64,000 nt of DNA from Brachyhypopomus gauderio (GCF_052324685.1 NC_135212.1:47130825-47194824), one strand, 5' to 3'. Positions 1 to 20,883 are shown, counted from the first letter of the stretch. Program-made: numbers and translations. Notes: generated by a model not told the origin, from the letters alone.

Positions 1-1425
1 TCCTCATTTTCAGATTGCTACAGTGTAATGACATGTAATTAGGCCACACTGGACATTCTGGTGCAGTTCCCTCCGTCCTTCCCTTCGTGTGACAGTGCAC
101 TGCAGAGGAGGGCAGTTAATGACACCAGGAGTTGTGCAGTGAAATGTGCCACTGTCCATTCAAGTCATTCAAGTCATATGGCCAATCAAACTTCAAACTG
201 TAAAAAAACACAAGGGTATGGGAAAGCTGGGAAAAACCAGGAAATCAAATACATGTGCCATGTGTCGTACGTGTGCCAGGAGTCTTGGTGAATCATCACG
301 GTGAAAACATGCCATTCACACACACGTGTGTGTGTTTGTGTGTGTGTGTCCCCGAGACTCAAACATCTCAGCTGCAAAACAGCTGAACCCTGAGCTCAAT
401 TGGCACTGCGGAGCCTGGTACCACATCAGAAGCAGGGCACATATTTTGGAAATACGTGGTGTTTAGAAAGCTGGCAGTCAGCTTAGAGTTCCTGAGCCCT
501 CCGCAGCAATGAAACTCTCCTCCAATCAGGTTGCAATGCTCCCTGGAATTGGTTAGACAGTAATATTTCCAAGTTTCATAGAAAATAAATACTTCCATCA
601 CAAAACACAATAAACATGCATGCAGGCATTTGAAAAAACGCCAATACAAAGACCCCAATCAATATATTACTACAGTTCATAGATGTGAGTGGGTGGTATG
701 CCTGTCAATCACACAAAGCCACTGTACTGAGCTCTGGGTAGACGACAGTTCTCTTCCATACACGCTGACCTTTTGGAGATGGTCTAGGGGGCAAGACAGT
801 GTCAGTGCTAATGACGTGACTGTCCTCAGCGTTTGTGTTTGCGTGGTCACAAACCCTTGAAACTCCCCATCACTCCCTCCACAGCAGGTAGGATGGCAGG
901 GAGCACCCCATTGTGACATCTTTAAACTCAAGTCTATGTGCACCAGGACTAAGGCCAAAAGATTTCCCACGATGCAACATGGCACTTCTGTGAGTCACTG
1001 CACCTAACAGTGTCTGACAAATGTTCATGCTAAATGCAAAAACCTGAAACTGGATCCTACACGTTATGGATCAGCCATCTAAGTCCGCCAAAGATTCAAG
1101 AGCAAGTCTAGAATGATTAACCCTAAGAATGGGTTGAAGTATTTATGTGTGTGGTTTAATCTGCAGTTAAGCAGAACTGGTTTACCCAGTTACCCAGTTT
1201 ACTGGTTTACTGGTTTACCCAGGATAACAGTTCAGTCAAGGCAGAAGTCCTGGCTAATTATTCACTAACTACCATGAATGACTCAGTAACTCCTAAGAAA
1301 CTTGCTAATTATATGAAAAGTATGTATTTATGGGACGAAGGAACAGAAGACTGGATCCACCCAAAGCTGACTATGTATGTATGTATGTGTGTATGGTTTT
1401 ATCTTCAGTCAGGCTAAACAAGTTG
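1..1425. other. non-coding stretch
   Basis: I see no gene here. Short open frames exist on both strands, but none has a protein-like composition or credible splice signals. A small CA/GT palindrome (about 316-350) can fold on itself. A tetranucleotide TATG repeat lies near 1370-1390. The stretch could be intron or intergenic DNA of a gene to the left. Confidence 0.5.
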
Positions 1426-1824
1426 ATCTCAGAGCAGTTAAGCTGGGACTCACTGTAATGCATGCTTCAGTTAACGACGGGGTTAGAGACTGAAAAGTCC
1501 GTCGTTAAGCAGTTTTCGTCGTTAAGCGTGATCCTAGATTTAGATACGCTTTAATCGTAAAATACAGTATAGAAAAAAACTAACGATGTTCTCATGCATG
1601 CGTACAGCGTGAGAAAGAGCGATCGTGTTGCCGAGATGGGCTGCGGTGGAGGCTGCGATGCCTCAGCTTATCGTACACAACACTCCACAACACTCCACTA
1701 CACTCCACAACACTCCCTAACACTCCCTAACACTCCACAACACACCACTGTTTTTTGTTTTAAGTCAGTCGTAACTCCGGTCTGTCGTTAACCAGACCCG
1801 TCGTTAAGCGGGGACAAACTGTAT
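1426..1824. repeat. GTCGTTAA-motif repeat element
   Basis: This block is built from repeated and inverted GTCGTTAA/TTAACGAC motifs (near 1470, 1500, 1520, 1785, 1800). Its two ends carry similar direct sequence, GTTAAGCTGGGACTCACTGTA on the left and GTTAAGCGGGGACAAACTGTA on the right. A CACTCCACAA-type short tandem repeat (about 1678-1742) sits inside. It looks like a small non-autonomous transposon remnant. I could not assign a superfamily or find a target-site duplication. Confidence 0.4.
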
Positions 1825-1905
1825 TTATTATACTATTATATAATATAATATAATATAATTATATTATATAATAATATACCATATATTATATTTTATATTA
1901 TTATA
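1821..1905. repeat. AT-rich palindromic tract
   Basis: The stretch is almost pure A/T built from TATAATA and its complement, and it could extrude a hairpin or cruciform. It lies directly beside the GTCGTTAA element. Confidence 0.7.
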
Positions 1906-2201
1906 TCTTATGCCTGCTCATGCCACACACTCTAGGCCATGCAATGGTCTACATGTCACTAAAGCACTGAACCATTAGCATCGCCTTCACTGTAAAGAGC
2001 CCGCAGTGTGTGGTGCTTAAACCACAGTGATCATCCTTAAGCTACGGAGGCTTTTCAGACACCACACGAGTGCAACACGAGTGCACGTCACCCAGGGGCA
2101 CCAGCCCAATCCAGCCACACGTCCAGCAAACACAAATCTGCTGCAGCTATGACTACTGGAGAACTGCATGAACTACATAACACATGTGGCTATTCAGAAG
2201 T

Positions 2202-2203
<2 letters not shown>

Positions 2204-2252
<49 letters not shown>
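2204..2252. repeat. (CA)n microsatellite
   Basis: About 24 uninterrupted CA dinucleotides. The open frame through it (poly Thr-His) is an artefact. Confidence 0.95.
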
Positions 2253-2254
<2 letters not shown>

Positions 2255-2384
2255 GCTTATACGTTTAACCTTCCCTGTGATGGTGTTACCTCTGACTGTT
2301 TTGGTGAATAAAAACTACAGGACTGAAGATGCTCCCGATGTGAACTACCTACCCAGTGCTGTGGTAAAATGCTAACTGAGTGTC

Positions 2385-2816
2385 TGTAACGTAGGGGCTA
2401 CGCCCCCTCTCCTAGCTGTCACTCCGGTTTCCCTGTTCCCTCGTGTCTGTGTTGTTCCCTGCTCATGGATCCCGCCCAGCTTGTCTGTTGCCCTGGTTTC
2501 CCCTCGTGCCACGCCCTTGTCATCAGTGTTGTCACCTGGTCCTATGTATTTATAGTCCTTGTATTTCCCATGTCTGTATCGGTTGTTTTGTGTTTGATGC
2601 CTCGTTGTTTTCCCCGCGATCCCTGTTCGTTCCTGCCTAGTTGCGTGTTCTCCGTGTATTGTAAGTTATGCCTGTGTACATTTCACGTTCGGACTGCCTA
2701 CCTGTTATGACCCCTGCCCGGTATTACGACTCTGCCTTTGGAATTCCATTCAATAAATCTCGCTCTCCTCAGCGTTTGTGTCCGCCTCCCTGTTCTGCGT
2801 CACGCAGTTCGTTACA
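2385..2816 (+). mobile_element. solo LTR of an LTR retrotransposon (family 1)
   Basis: The 432-bp element begins TGTAACG and ends CGTTACA, as LTRs do. It is flanked by a perfect 5-bp direct repeat GTGTC (2380-2384 and 2817-2821). A TATA-like TATTTATAG near 2545 and an AATAAA about 65 bp before the 3' end set the plus orientation. No gag, pol or primer-binding site adjoins it, so it is a solo LTR left by recombination. A related copy lies at 33378-33805. Family-level assignment (Gypsy, BEL or similar) was not possible. Confidence 0.85.
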
Positions 2817-2821
2817 GTGTC

Positions 2822-5030
2822 TTCTTCGTCCTCTCCACATCTATAGTGGCATTCTCCCAAGCCCCATGATCGCCAGTAACCAATAGCCAATAACCAATAA
2901 CCATAATTGTTTTCATTAAAATCTGGAGTGTAATTGTCACTGTCGAAACCCATATTCCTGTACAATGCATATACCGGACATAAAGAAAGTCAAACATGGC
3001 TGTGAGTATATGTTCCATGTACAGCAGACCAACGTTTACAGAGGCACCAACAGTGGTTGGAGCTCTGACTCTGCCTCATGTGTATTACGTTCCCGTCGCA
3101 TCCACGTGACCCCTCCCCACCTCACACTCTCCATCTTAATGAACTCCTGGAGGAGTGTGTAGACGTAGAGCAGTGGGACGGGGCAGACTGCAGCAGTTTT
3201 GTTCCACACTCTATAGAACTTGTTTCGGTCTCACTAATTTCTCCACTCATTCTGACTGGAGCTGCTTTATCTGGCAGTGAGCACTGTGGACATGGGTCTC
3301 AGGCAATACGCAGTAGTGTTTATAGTCCAGTCATAGGATGGGGCTTGCAATGCACACCTCTGATTGGAGTTCCCAAGGCAACAGGAGGAGCCTGCCTCAA
3401 AAGATTCAGTCAGCTCAAGTGATCAACTGGCTGGATCAAATCAGCACGCATCATAAAAAAGGCTTTTGGTAAATTTCAGATACAGGTGTCTCCAGGCTAG
3501 ATGGCACATTATGCAGAAAAGCCACACTGGCCCGTGAGCCAGAGCCTACACACTGGGCCTATGATCTTGGCTCAAATTCAGCCATGTGAGAAAATGGGAA
3601 CAAACACCAATGGGAAAATCACAGCAAATAGTAGCAGGTGTACAGTAATGTGTTTGGAATGAATGCACGAAATCAGAACATATATTTAATAGTGATTTTT
3701 TTTTTCCTGGGATGCAAAACTGCTCTACCTCCGCAGTTCCCGTTGCAGTGATAACACCACTGGTGTGGCTTTGTCTTCAAACTGGCCTGTCCCATGGCCC
3801 TTCTGGTCTACATAAAGATTCACAGAACTGTACCATAATTACCCAGGATTGAATCCATGCAGGGTAAGAATCCTTGTGACATTCACAATAGCTTTAGGCA
3901 GCCTTGTCCTACAGCACACTGAAGAGATAAGTCTGCTTGTGTGAGGTCCAGCTTGTATAATTTGCAAGCCCAAATGTCTTGTTAAGAGACCGTACCATAA
4001 AACTGTTGATGCTTGGACATGGTTTGATTAGCCCTGCTCTAACACTGCAAGCTTGACTGGCCAATGGAATTAAGTCGGAATTAGAGCCGCACTCACAATA
4101 TCCACATACAGGAACGTACACTAATGCAGGTTAAATCAGAATTTACACATAGCCACCAATTCACTCGTTGCTGCAGCAAACGTTTTTATTAAGTATTCTG
4201 CACTCAGCAAGAACCATTTTTATGTCACTATGTCATTTTCATTACATGCTAATTATATACTGCATTAATATATCCATGATGTGATCTTATTTCTCTTCAG
4301 TAAGGAATTAATTATACATGCAGTATTATATTGCAATTACAGCTAATTAACCAATGTTCAACTATAAAGGACACAGATTCCTCAAAGGCAAAGCGACTGT
4401 CTGCTAGAGTGTGAGGAACATGTCTAGCACTGAGATCCTTGGCACACCCAGCAGAGCCTACTTGGGTTCACCGCATTAGCTGGGCTACTTCAGCAGGAGG
4501 ACAAGAAGAAGGACTCCGCCATATTCTGCTCCTTTCAAATGACCAACAAGGATGTGAAGGTTAAGACAGCCAGGGTTCGTATGCAACTGCCCACACAAAC
4601 CTGTGCTGACTAAGTGCACTCCACTGATATCACTACTCGGCACACGTTCAGAATTTAGAGTCGGTGACAGCAGTAAAGCTGTAGTGTTTTGCTTTGAAAC
4701 TGATCGCTCTACTGAGGTCTTTATTCACAGATTTTATCATCATCATTTAATTATGATCAGGTGCAATTTGTGAAGTTGGTTATGAACTTATTCAGCAATA
4801 AGGTATGGGTAGGTCTGACTACATTCAACATAAGGAACGTGTGGGTGTGAACCAATTAAGGACCCTGATGACCCTGGTAAAGTATTTTACCATGCCATAA
4901 AAATAGTTTTTACATAACCTGCACAACCTGCTGACACCAGTGACCAGCAACATAGGCCTTCCATGGAAACAGGCAGGCTGTCTGATTACCTAAGGAAAAG
5001 TTCATTTGACGTCCACGTTTCAGTGAACCT
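2822..5030. other. non-coding stretch
   Basis: No gene is recognised. A 114-codon plus frame (3078-3422) and a minus exon-like piece ending near 3140 before a GTGAGG were considered, but neither shows a domain or a partner exon. Confidence 0.45.
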
Positions 5031-5480
5031 CACCTGATGTGGCCGTGTAGGTGACCTCTCACGAGCGCGCGTAGGACAATCTCCGTCTTTTGTCTCCAAC
5101 TTCGAATAAGCGAGAAATTCTGCTGCTAGTTCAATGCGTTAACTCAGCAATGCTGTCCAGTGTCCACAGAAACCCAGTCTCTCCGTCCCCGGAGCAAAGT
5201 GGACAAACCAATGTAGCGCGTGCCATTGCTAAAACATTCCCAGGTGCGCGGACCTCTCCGGGTCTCCAACGTCGTCCACGGGCGTTTGGGCCAAAGTATT
5301 TACTCCAGCGCGCGGAGAAACGAAGCAAAGTGTGGCCGTGTCGGTGTCGTGAACATTAGTGTATGGGAAAATGAGTTCTTTGAGGCCCGATGTCATCTCA
5401 TGATGCAACAAAAAAGAAAATATTTTCAACCAAATGCACTTTGTCGAAAACGGGAAGCCGCCGTCGCCTTTTCATTGTTG
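5031..5480 (-). promoter_or_regulatory. CpG-rich block with a minus-strand splice donor; candidate promoter and first exon
   Basis: CpG dinucleotides are dense here compared with the surrounding DNA (for example around 5062-5072, 5214-5225 and 5255-5345). On the minus strand the block ends in a strong donor, CACATCAG then GTGAGG, at about 5031. A CpG-rich segment ending in a donor is what a 5' untranslated first exon looks like, for a gene whose coding exons would lie left of the window. No convincing coding sequence is present in it. This is inference from base composition and splice signal only. Confidence 0.35.
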
Positions 5481-8029
5481 CTTTGAGTAGACAGTCCAAC
5501 TGCAACGAGGAATGCAAAAAAACACAACTTAATTTCGCGTAGTTTTGGTTAGTTTAATATAACGAATCAGCGGTGAAAACAAGGATCTTTGGCGTGATGC
5601 TAGAACAAAAGGTGCAGCAGCAATCGCGTTGCTTTTATAAAATCCATTAGAAGCCGTGCAGGAGAAAGAACGAAAGCGATTTCCGTGATTTTGATGGCTT
5701 CTTTTCCTGCTAAGTTTGCAGATTTTTCCTCCGTCGGCATGCACCAGTTCGCTGAACGAGAGTATTGTCTTCTTTTTTTTCGTGAAGCAGTAAAGGATTT
5801 AAGTGTCTTCTTGTGTTCATAAATAGCGCACTTGCTCGAAATAACTTATAAATATGTGATAATACACCGTCCACGGCAAGAAGCTCAAGTTCTGTAATGC
5901 GATGCAAAAAAAAATGGTATAAAATGTTCATCTAAGAATGTCGAATAACCTCCAATAAGTTAACTGCGCTGAAATCCAATAACGTTACTTATGCATATGG
6001 CCAGTTTTCAGAGTTTGGATAAAAGAAACGATGTACTTACAAGCTGTCCAACAGCTATTTTAACTTCGAGAACCAAATGCCTTTTCCGTTGCCATTTGCT
6101 AGTTACTAGACTGAAATAAACTCAAATCTATATTCAATGCATTTAAAGTCTCGTCGAAATGACTAACGCATAAACCTAAAAAAGCTCGATGGTTTATGTA
6201 CTTTAATCACACGCTTTTGGAGTTGATGGCAAATACCAAATCTTTGAACCAGTCTTTTAACGCAGCGAATTTCCTGACTGGAAAAAAAAACTGTTCGTCA
6301 CCGGAACCCCAAAGTTTGCTTCCTTCTAAACGAGAGAAAAGTTTCTGATCCTGCTGAACGTGAGCGGATCGAGCTGTGATTCAACACACTGTGTAGTGTT
6401 AGACGTGCACGAACAGAAGGAGCGCCGTCAAACACGGTCGTTTCGCCTAAATGACAACTAATCTAGAGATGCGAGGAGATCGACTCCAGATACTCTCGGG
6501 CGCGCGCTGTTCTTCTCCGATGGTGTGACGCGCACAGCATCACCGGCGCGCGCGAGGTCAAGCTCACGGGGAACATTTTTAAACTCGTGCACAAGCTTTG
6601 ATGACGTACTCCCCACGCACGAGCGGCGTTAGTGCCATCAATTTAAATGTTTTCTGTTTATTCACATTATTCAAAATGTACAGTGGCGGTCACAAAATAT
6701 ATTGGCAGGTTTCTTTTTCCAAGTCTGAGTCACAGTATACATTTTATGTAGTTGACTACAAAAAAGCTTCAGATATACATTCTTTGGCTAGAATACATTC
6801 TAAAAGAAGGTTTAGCTATAAATTCTAACAGGAAAGACCAATTTAATCTTCTGTTCACGTAGACGTAATCAGCACACTTCATCAACATATTAACACACGA
6901 CAAACAAGAATAGGTCTGAGTGTTGTGTGTAGATTTATTGCTTGGTAGTCTACAAGACAAAATCTCAGAATCTCTATACAGCCCAGTGCTCGAACACGTT
7001 TTGCTGTCGCCTGTAATGTTTTGATGCACACGATGGGGGCGACCGTAAACGCGGATCGCTCGCGCACAAGCACGATCTTTTCACGCGAGAACCATCACGT
7101 GGTATACACATCACGTCAAAATGGAGCTGAGCTGGCTAGTTATGTAGTTTTACACGCGAATATCCCCTATTTTAGATATAATCCTGCTCCTCAAAACAAG
7201 TGCAAACGGGTTCAGTTACCACTTTGAATTCCTTTCTTTGCAACCAAAATACCAGCAGGAACAGCGTAATCCTGTTAAATCAGTTTTTTAAATAACATGC
7301 ACGAGCCTTAAATTAACACCAGCAAATTGTTTATTTTTCTCTCGAAAAGCACGTACAAAAATTAAAAAAAAAGTAAGAAATGAAGCACAATACCGCATTA
7401 AGGAAAAGAGGAATTATTTTTATACTTTTTATGCTTTTAACAAAAGTTCAGTAGTGTGTTAAGGAGGTGAAACAAAAGAAAGATTCAGACAAAGAACTTG
7501 GTGATAAGCGCTGAAAAGAAGCCATCAAGTTCTGCTGCCTCCGACACACTACTGATTAAGACAATTTAACCTCCAAGTTCACCCAAGCATCTCTCACTCC
7601 ACACGGTCACCTAAATAACGTTCTAAACTACCTTAAATAAAACGTAGGCTACTCTATCTCCTGAACATCCCCGCGCTTCACAAATACAGAAAACACAAAC
7701 AAACGTGTAATTTGTATGTTGATCATAAAAAAATGTGCAGTTTTGTTACTTGTATTGGATGACTGGGCACACATCTGAGCATTGCTGTAAACACGGCGAT
7801 TTGTGCCTGTGGACATATCCCTCTCCACAAAAAGGATGCATATACCGTATATGCATAAAATGATTCGTACGAGATCAACGTGAGGTAAAAATTAGAATAT
7901 TTTGGAGAGGCTAAGAACAAAATGAACCAGAGATTTCAGGCAAAAAATAAAACGTAGGTGTACAAAAACTTAAAGATCTGAAATTAATGTGCGATATTAT
8001 TTGCTAAGGCTTCTTGAGAAAATATGGTT
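5481..8029. other. non-coding stretch with a second CpG-rich block
   Basis: No coding region is recognised. Bases 6360-6630 are again CpG-rich (several GCGCGC runs) and could be a promoter. A minus-strand donor-like CTT/GTAAGTAC occurs near 6040. The rest is A/T-rich. Confidence 0.4.
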
Positions 8030-9279
8030 CCGGTGTTACACCGAATTCTGCGACCGTCGAATTTTGTGACCGCAGAGGGCGCTATTTCGCAGTTTCAGTT
8101 AGTTTCAGTTCACAGGCACGAGCGCTTTACGAATGCTGCGTAAGCTACGCCGACGCGCTTTCTTTTCTCGTTTTGCTGCTGTCCACGAGCCAAAATATGA
8201 GAGATGCGTGTATTTACATTTTATGTCGTCTGTTAACAAGAATGTTTCATTACAACATTTTTACACGTGACGACTGGAGTAAAGTCAGCCAATAGATACG
8301 CCTGACAATAGCAAACTTTTCATAAGTAAGTTATGTAAGCTGCTGTCATTTGGACCTCATTCCGAATGGTAATTATACACTTCTGAATAAAATGTTTAAA
8401 TATAGTCTACTAAAACGTTTTTAAAACGATCTTTTAATATTTTTGAAGATACATTAAAGTCACAGATCCAGTTGGCAGCTGTCAGAATGGGTGACCCCTA
8501 TGCCACGGTCAGTCTGTCCACTCCATTCATGAATGTTTTTCTTTGGCTAACAGGTGTAGGGATGGTAAGTCACCTGAAAACATTTGGTTGGGTTTTAACT
8601 AGTTTGTATGGGGATGGACAGCAGTCACATATTTAGACAGCAGCCATCAGAATCGGTGACCCCTATTCCAAAGTGCACTTGTCCATTCCATTCATAATTT
8701 TTTTTTTCTGTCTAATAAGGTGACGGGATGGTAGGTCACCAGGAAAGACATGGCTGTTTTCAAAATGATTATAGGTGGAAATTCAGTGGGGTCACATATT
8801 AAGAACTGGTGACCCCATACCAAGGTACATCTGTCACATCTACCATGGAAACACATCACCCACTGTGACTCCACAATAGCAGAAAGCAGTGATAGCAAAA
8901 ACGTTTTAGTAGACTATATTTAAACATTTTATTCAGAAGTGTATAATTACCATTCGGAATGAGGTCCAAATGACAGCAGCTTACATAACTTACTTATGAA
9001 AAGTTTGCTATTGTCAGGCGTATGTATTGGCTGACTTTACTCCTGTCGTCACGTGTAAAAATGTTGTAATGAAACATTCTTGTTAACAGACGACATAAAA
9101 TGTAAATACACGCATCTCTCATATTTTGGTTCGTGGACAGCAGCAAAACGAGAAAAGAAAGCGCGTCGGCGTAGCTTACGCAGCATTCGTAAAGCGCTCG
9201 TGCCTGTGAACTGAAACTGCGAAATAGCGCCCTCTGCGGTCACAAAATTCGACGGTCGCAGAATTCGGTGTAACACCGG
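8030..9279. mobile_element. foldback (long terminal inverted repeat) transposon
   Basis: The left arm (8030-8422, 393 bp) and right arm (8897-9279, 383 bp) are near-perfect reverse complements. The 10-bp length difference is a tandem copy of AGTTTCAGTT in the left arm. The ends read CCGGTGTTACACCG and CGGTGTAACACCGG. The 470-bp core carries about three diverged direct repeats of roughly 160 bp, each with a CAGAATGGGTGACCCCTAT-like motif (near 8485, 8649, 8802). No transposase is present and no target-site duplication is evident, so it is a non-autonomous element of unassigned superfamily. Open frames inside the arms are incidental. Confidence 0.85.
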
Positions 9280-11100
9280 CTCATAAGAGCTCAATAAATC
9301 TAAACCTCACAGCGCTTTCGACTTCACAGTATTCTTAAACACGTACAACACATAGGGCTTCTGTGGCATTCAAGTCGCAATACATTAGTTCGCCCTCTCG
9401 ATGGCTTTGTAAGTACATCAAGGATTCACTAGTGAGCAAGAAGACTTCAGCGACAACAAACTCTCGAGTGGGCGAAAGCAGGTAACAAGAGAACAACGCG
9501 AAACAAAAACGCGAACTCAGCAGAAACTCGACTGGTAGCGTCACGTTTCCACCACTAGATGGAGCTCTATACTCAAACTCCGACACCGTTTCTCTTTTAA
9601 AAAAGAAGCTGTTAAACGGAGCTGAGGATTTCATAGCGCCACCTACACCAACTGATGGAGCTGACGGGACGGTCCATGGTCATACTAATAGCTACAGAAA
9701 GATACTATTTCACTTGCAAAACACCATGTAAAACTAGCGGTTTACTCTAAAAGTCCTCACTGGCCCCTCCTCCGTGAGAGACCGATGAGCAGCGAAGCGT
9801 GCGACATGCTCGTCTCCAGTGCAGCCTGGCGGGCTGGAGATCAGGACGAGGGTCAGTACCGCTCGACGGAGAGCCGGACCGACCGAATCCCGTCACCGAC
9901 TCAGAACGGCTCACAGGAAACAGGTTGGCAGAGCGACTACAGGAAACAACACGGGAAGGAAGGAAACGGGGACGCTTTTAAAAACGTGCATAAAAAACAA
10001 ACAAACAGAACAAACTGAAAAAAGCAAGAGCTTAACTGGCGTGCAGTTCACACTAAATTTACTCACGAAACTTTTGGTGGGCAGGACGACACGTACTGAT
10101 TCTTAAAAAAACGCATAAAACCATTTAGGTGATGGGTACCTAGAGAGACAGTTCTCCGTTCGGGTCCAGGTTAGGGGTGGAATCAAAATTATGCACAGCC
10201 AATTCGCTAATACTGTGTAGTAATTAAAGTGTTACAATGAGTGAATTCATATGACTCCATTGGTTTGGTTCATGGAGAGAAGATCCAATTTCTGTTCAAA
10301 TAAATGCAGGCGTGGGCCACTGTTCACACTACTCATGTGTTAAGATGGGTAGTGTGAGTCCCCCCCCCCCCCCCCAAATGACACTTGAGGGATATCCTTA
10401 AATATCATCTTTGATATTTAGTCTGTTCATGTTTGAGTCTGTATATTTTGAATCATGTTCAGTATCTGCCAATCCCACCCATCCTGACAAGAAATATAAA
10501 TTTGGGAGAAGGGAAGAATTAGGCAGAAGACGACAGGCAGAATTAAGCCTTTGAGATACAGTACTGTGTACCCTGTAGTTTCACAGGCACAACACCCAGC
10601 CTACATAAAACAGATATTTGTACCCCTGTTCTAAACTAGCCTGTGATTCATGTTTAGAAAAGAAAAATTAATGGTCATGGTTGAAAAACACCAGGGGAAT
10701 ATGTTATTACACCCCAGACTCTCTACCTGAGTATATACAGTCGAAAACTTTGTATTCATGCAAGCAATTCATTTTTAAAGGACCTCTCATACGCAAGAAA
10801 ATAACTACTGGTTCTGATAAGGGAAACATTAACCAAAAATGATATATAATAAAATTAAAATGAAGAAAGTTCAGTCTACTTGGGGGTTTATATTTTGGTC
10901 ACAGCTACTCAATAACTGTGAAAAGAAAAGCCTTAAAAATAGACATATAAAAATAAACATTGACTTAGGCTAAATAATAAAAAATTAAAAACACACCCTA
11001 GAGGAAGAGATGCCTGCCCTGTCATGTTTGTGGGCCAGTGTGTGTTGGTGTATCACACAAAGAGCCAAGGCTCAGGTGACATATGCCAAGTGTGCGTACC

Positions 11101-11102
<2 letters not shown>
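9280..11102. other. non-coding stretch downstream of limd2
   Basis: No gene is recognised. Bases 9780-9970 are CpG-rich and have three overlapping open frames, but no domain is visible. A 16-base C run lies at 10360-10375. The right part should contain the limd2 3' untranslated region on the minus strand. I did not find a canonical AATAAA for it. Confidence 0.4.

Positions 11103-11171
<69 letters not shown>
11103..11171. repeat. (GT)n microsatellite in the presumed limd2 3' UTR
   Basis: About 33 GT units on the plus strand (CA on the limd2 sense strand), some 90 bp past the limd2 stop codon. Confidence 0.95.
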
Positions 11172-11173
<2 letters not shown>

Positions 11174-11262
11174 ACGCATAGGACAGAACAGGCAGGTTCT
11201 ACAGAAAGGGTGTGTGGCTGGTTGGTGTGGGCAGGGGAAGTGTCCTGGACGTCCCAGTGAGG

Positions 11263-19159
<7,897 letters not shown>

Positions 19160-19340
19160 CTATGGGTGTCTGTCGTAGCTGCGATGAAAGTCCAAATCGC
19201 TCGCACGGTCCTCTCAAAACGCTGCAGCTCCCTTCAACCTCGATGTAATGTTTCAGAATCCAGCTCAAACCTCCAGCTATGTGATGTGTTGATGGTTCTC
19301 GATCGTCTGCCCCTCCTGTCGCTTCTTTAAAATGTGGATC
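19160..19340 (-). promoter_or_regulatory. limd2: limd2 5' untranslated exon and core promoter region
   Basis: The transcribed 5' leader runs down to the ATG at 19159-19157. A TTTTAAAG sequence on the minus strand (about 19327-19334) is a possible weak TATA element. The transcription start is not determined by the sequence. Confidence 0.4.
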
Positions 19341-19740
19341 TTTTTTTCCTCCAAAAATGTTAGTTTTTTTAAGCAGGATGTTACGCGATTGGTTACAGCC
19401 TAAACCCCCCCCCTCCCCCCCGTGTCCCTCCTCCTCCTCCTCCTCCTCCTCACTATGTGGCCTTCGGAGACAAAAAAAATGAAAGTAAAGATTTTAATAT
19501 ATTTTAAGAATATATTTATACGTAATTGCGAGAATTCAGAAGATACCCATCATAACATTTTTAAATACATAGACCTAATCAAACCATTGAAGCGTCTTGT
19601 TTTCAGCAGTTCGTTTACAAATACTGATACTTTGTTAATATGCTTTAAGTGAACGTTCAATGCAAACTTAATTATATCTGATATTTCTCATTTGAGCAGC
19701 ACTTTGAATTGCTCATATTTTTATGGTGTTATATATAAAG
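19341..19740. other. intergenic, low complexity
   Basis: C-rich and CTC-repeat sequence (about 19406-19450), followed by A/T-rich DNA. I see nothing else. Confidence 0.5.
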
Positions 19741-20239
19741 CTGAAGCCTGCTTTATACCTCCGGACACGGACGAATTTCGTCCGTCCGTACCAAACGTAG
19801 CCTCCGTAGGGGGCCACTATACCTCTTTCCGTTTCCAACGTTGTTATGATTTTTTTAAATACATCCTCTAGAGGGCAGTATAGTCAAATTTCCGGCACCA
19901 GCGCACCAGCAATCTCCTCCCAGCTGTTTTTGCATCGCTGTTTATCGCGATGACCTGGCACCGTAGCAGAATGTAGCCTCTAACCAACTCGCAAAGTTTC
20001 TCTTCTAACTCGAGCGTCATTTTTTAAAGTCCAGTACTCTTCTTCATTGATTTTCCCGAATTGGTGTACGTTCGATGCTTCTGACTCTCTACTGCCCCCT
20101 GATTTGCGGTTTATATTGCTCCGTTACTACGGATTCGTAAGCGCTCTGGCAACGGACCCACTGACGGATGAAACGACCTCCGGAACCGGACGAAAGGGTC
20201 CGTATCCGTAATTACCGTAGGGTGTGAATGGGCCTTTAG
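19741..20239. mobile_element. MITE-like element with imperfect inverted ends
   Basis: The left end CTGAAGCCTGCTTTATACC and the right end (reverse complement CTAAAGGCCCATTCACACC) are imperfect inverted repeats. They continue into inverted CGGACGAA/TTCGTCCG motifs. No coding sequence and no clear target-site duplication were found. Confidence 0.55.
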
Positions 20240-20448
20240 AATGAACAGCCAAGGCCCGCCCCTTGCCTTCACCGTGCTGATCACGCAGACGCCGACAGGC
20301 CTCATATGGTTTCCTGATCTATACAATCAGAATATACTGAGGTTGTTGCTGAGGCCACGAAAACATTCGCCAGCATCGAATTGCCAGGATTGGTGGGCTT
20401 ACTTTAAATATGCACTCCGTTTTATATTACTGATTAGATTACCTATCC

Positions 20449-20778
20449 CAGTGGTTTTCAACATGTGGTCCGTGGCCTCCCAGTGGGCTACTGTGGTACT
20501 GCTAAGGGGCCTTTGGCCAAAGGTCCCTGTCTTTTTGTCTTGGAGAGTGAAATTCTGGTTAATGGTAAAAACCAGTCTCACACAACGAAGGGTCCTGTGG
20601 CACACCTACAAGTGAAGCAGCCAATGCATCTCTGAACTAGAACACTCAAAAACTACAAAAATCAAGCGGAAACCAACAGCAATGATCACCTAGCACTAAT
20701 ATTTTAGAATACATTTTCATGTGGGCCATGGAATGTTTTGTGGTGGGTTAAGTGGGCAGCAAAGGTTGGAAAGCCATG
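20449..20778. mobile_element. hAT-type MITE
   Basis: The element starts CAGTGGTTTTCAACATG and ends in the decayed inverse (AAAGGTTGGAAAGCCATG). The flanking octamers ACCTATCC (20441-20448) and ACCTACAC (20779-20786) match at six of eight positions, as expected for an old hAT insertion. No transposase is present. Confidence 0.6.
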
Positions 20779-20883
20779 ACCTACACATATATGTATCTGG
20801 AACTTAAAATAAGTACCTAAGTAATGTAATTGGATTGCTTTGATTTACTTTTGGATTACTGTTAGAGGCTTAAAACACTTTCG

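Noticed and set aside
3078-3422. 114-codon plus frame and an opposing exon-like block ending at a GTGAGG near 3140
   Set aside because: No recognisable family and no matching acceptor or donor partner.
8014-8295. 93-codon plus frame
   Set aside because: It lies in an inverted arm of the foldback element, and the matching arm carries a related frame on the other strand.
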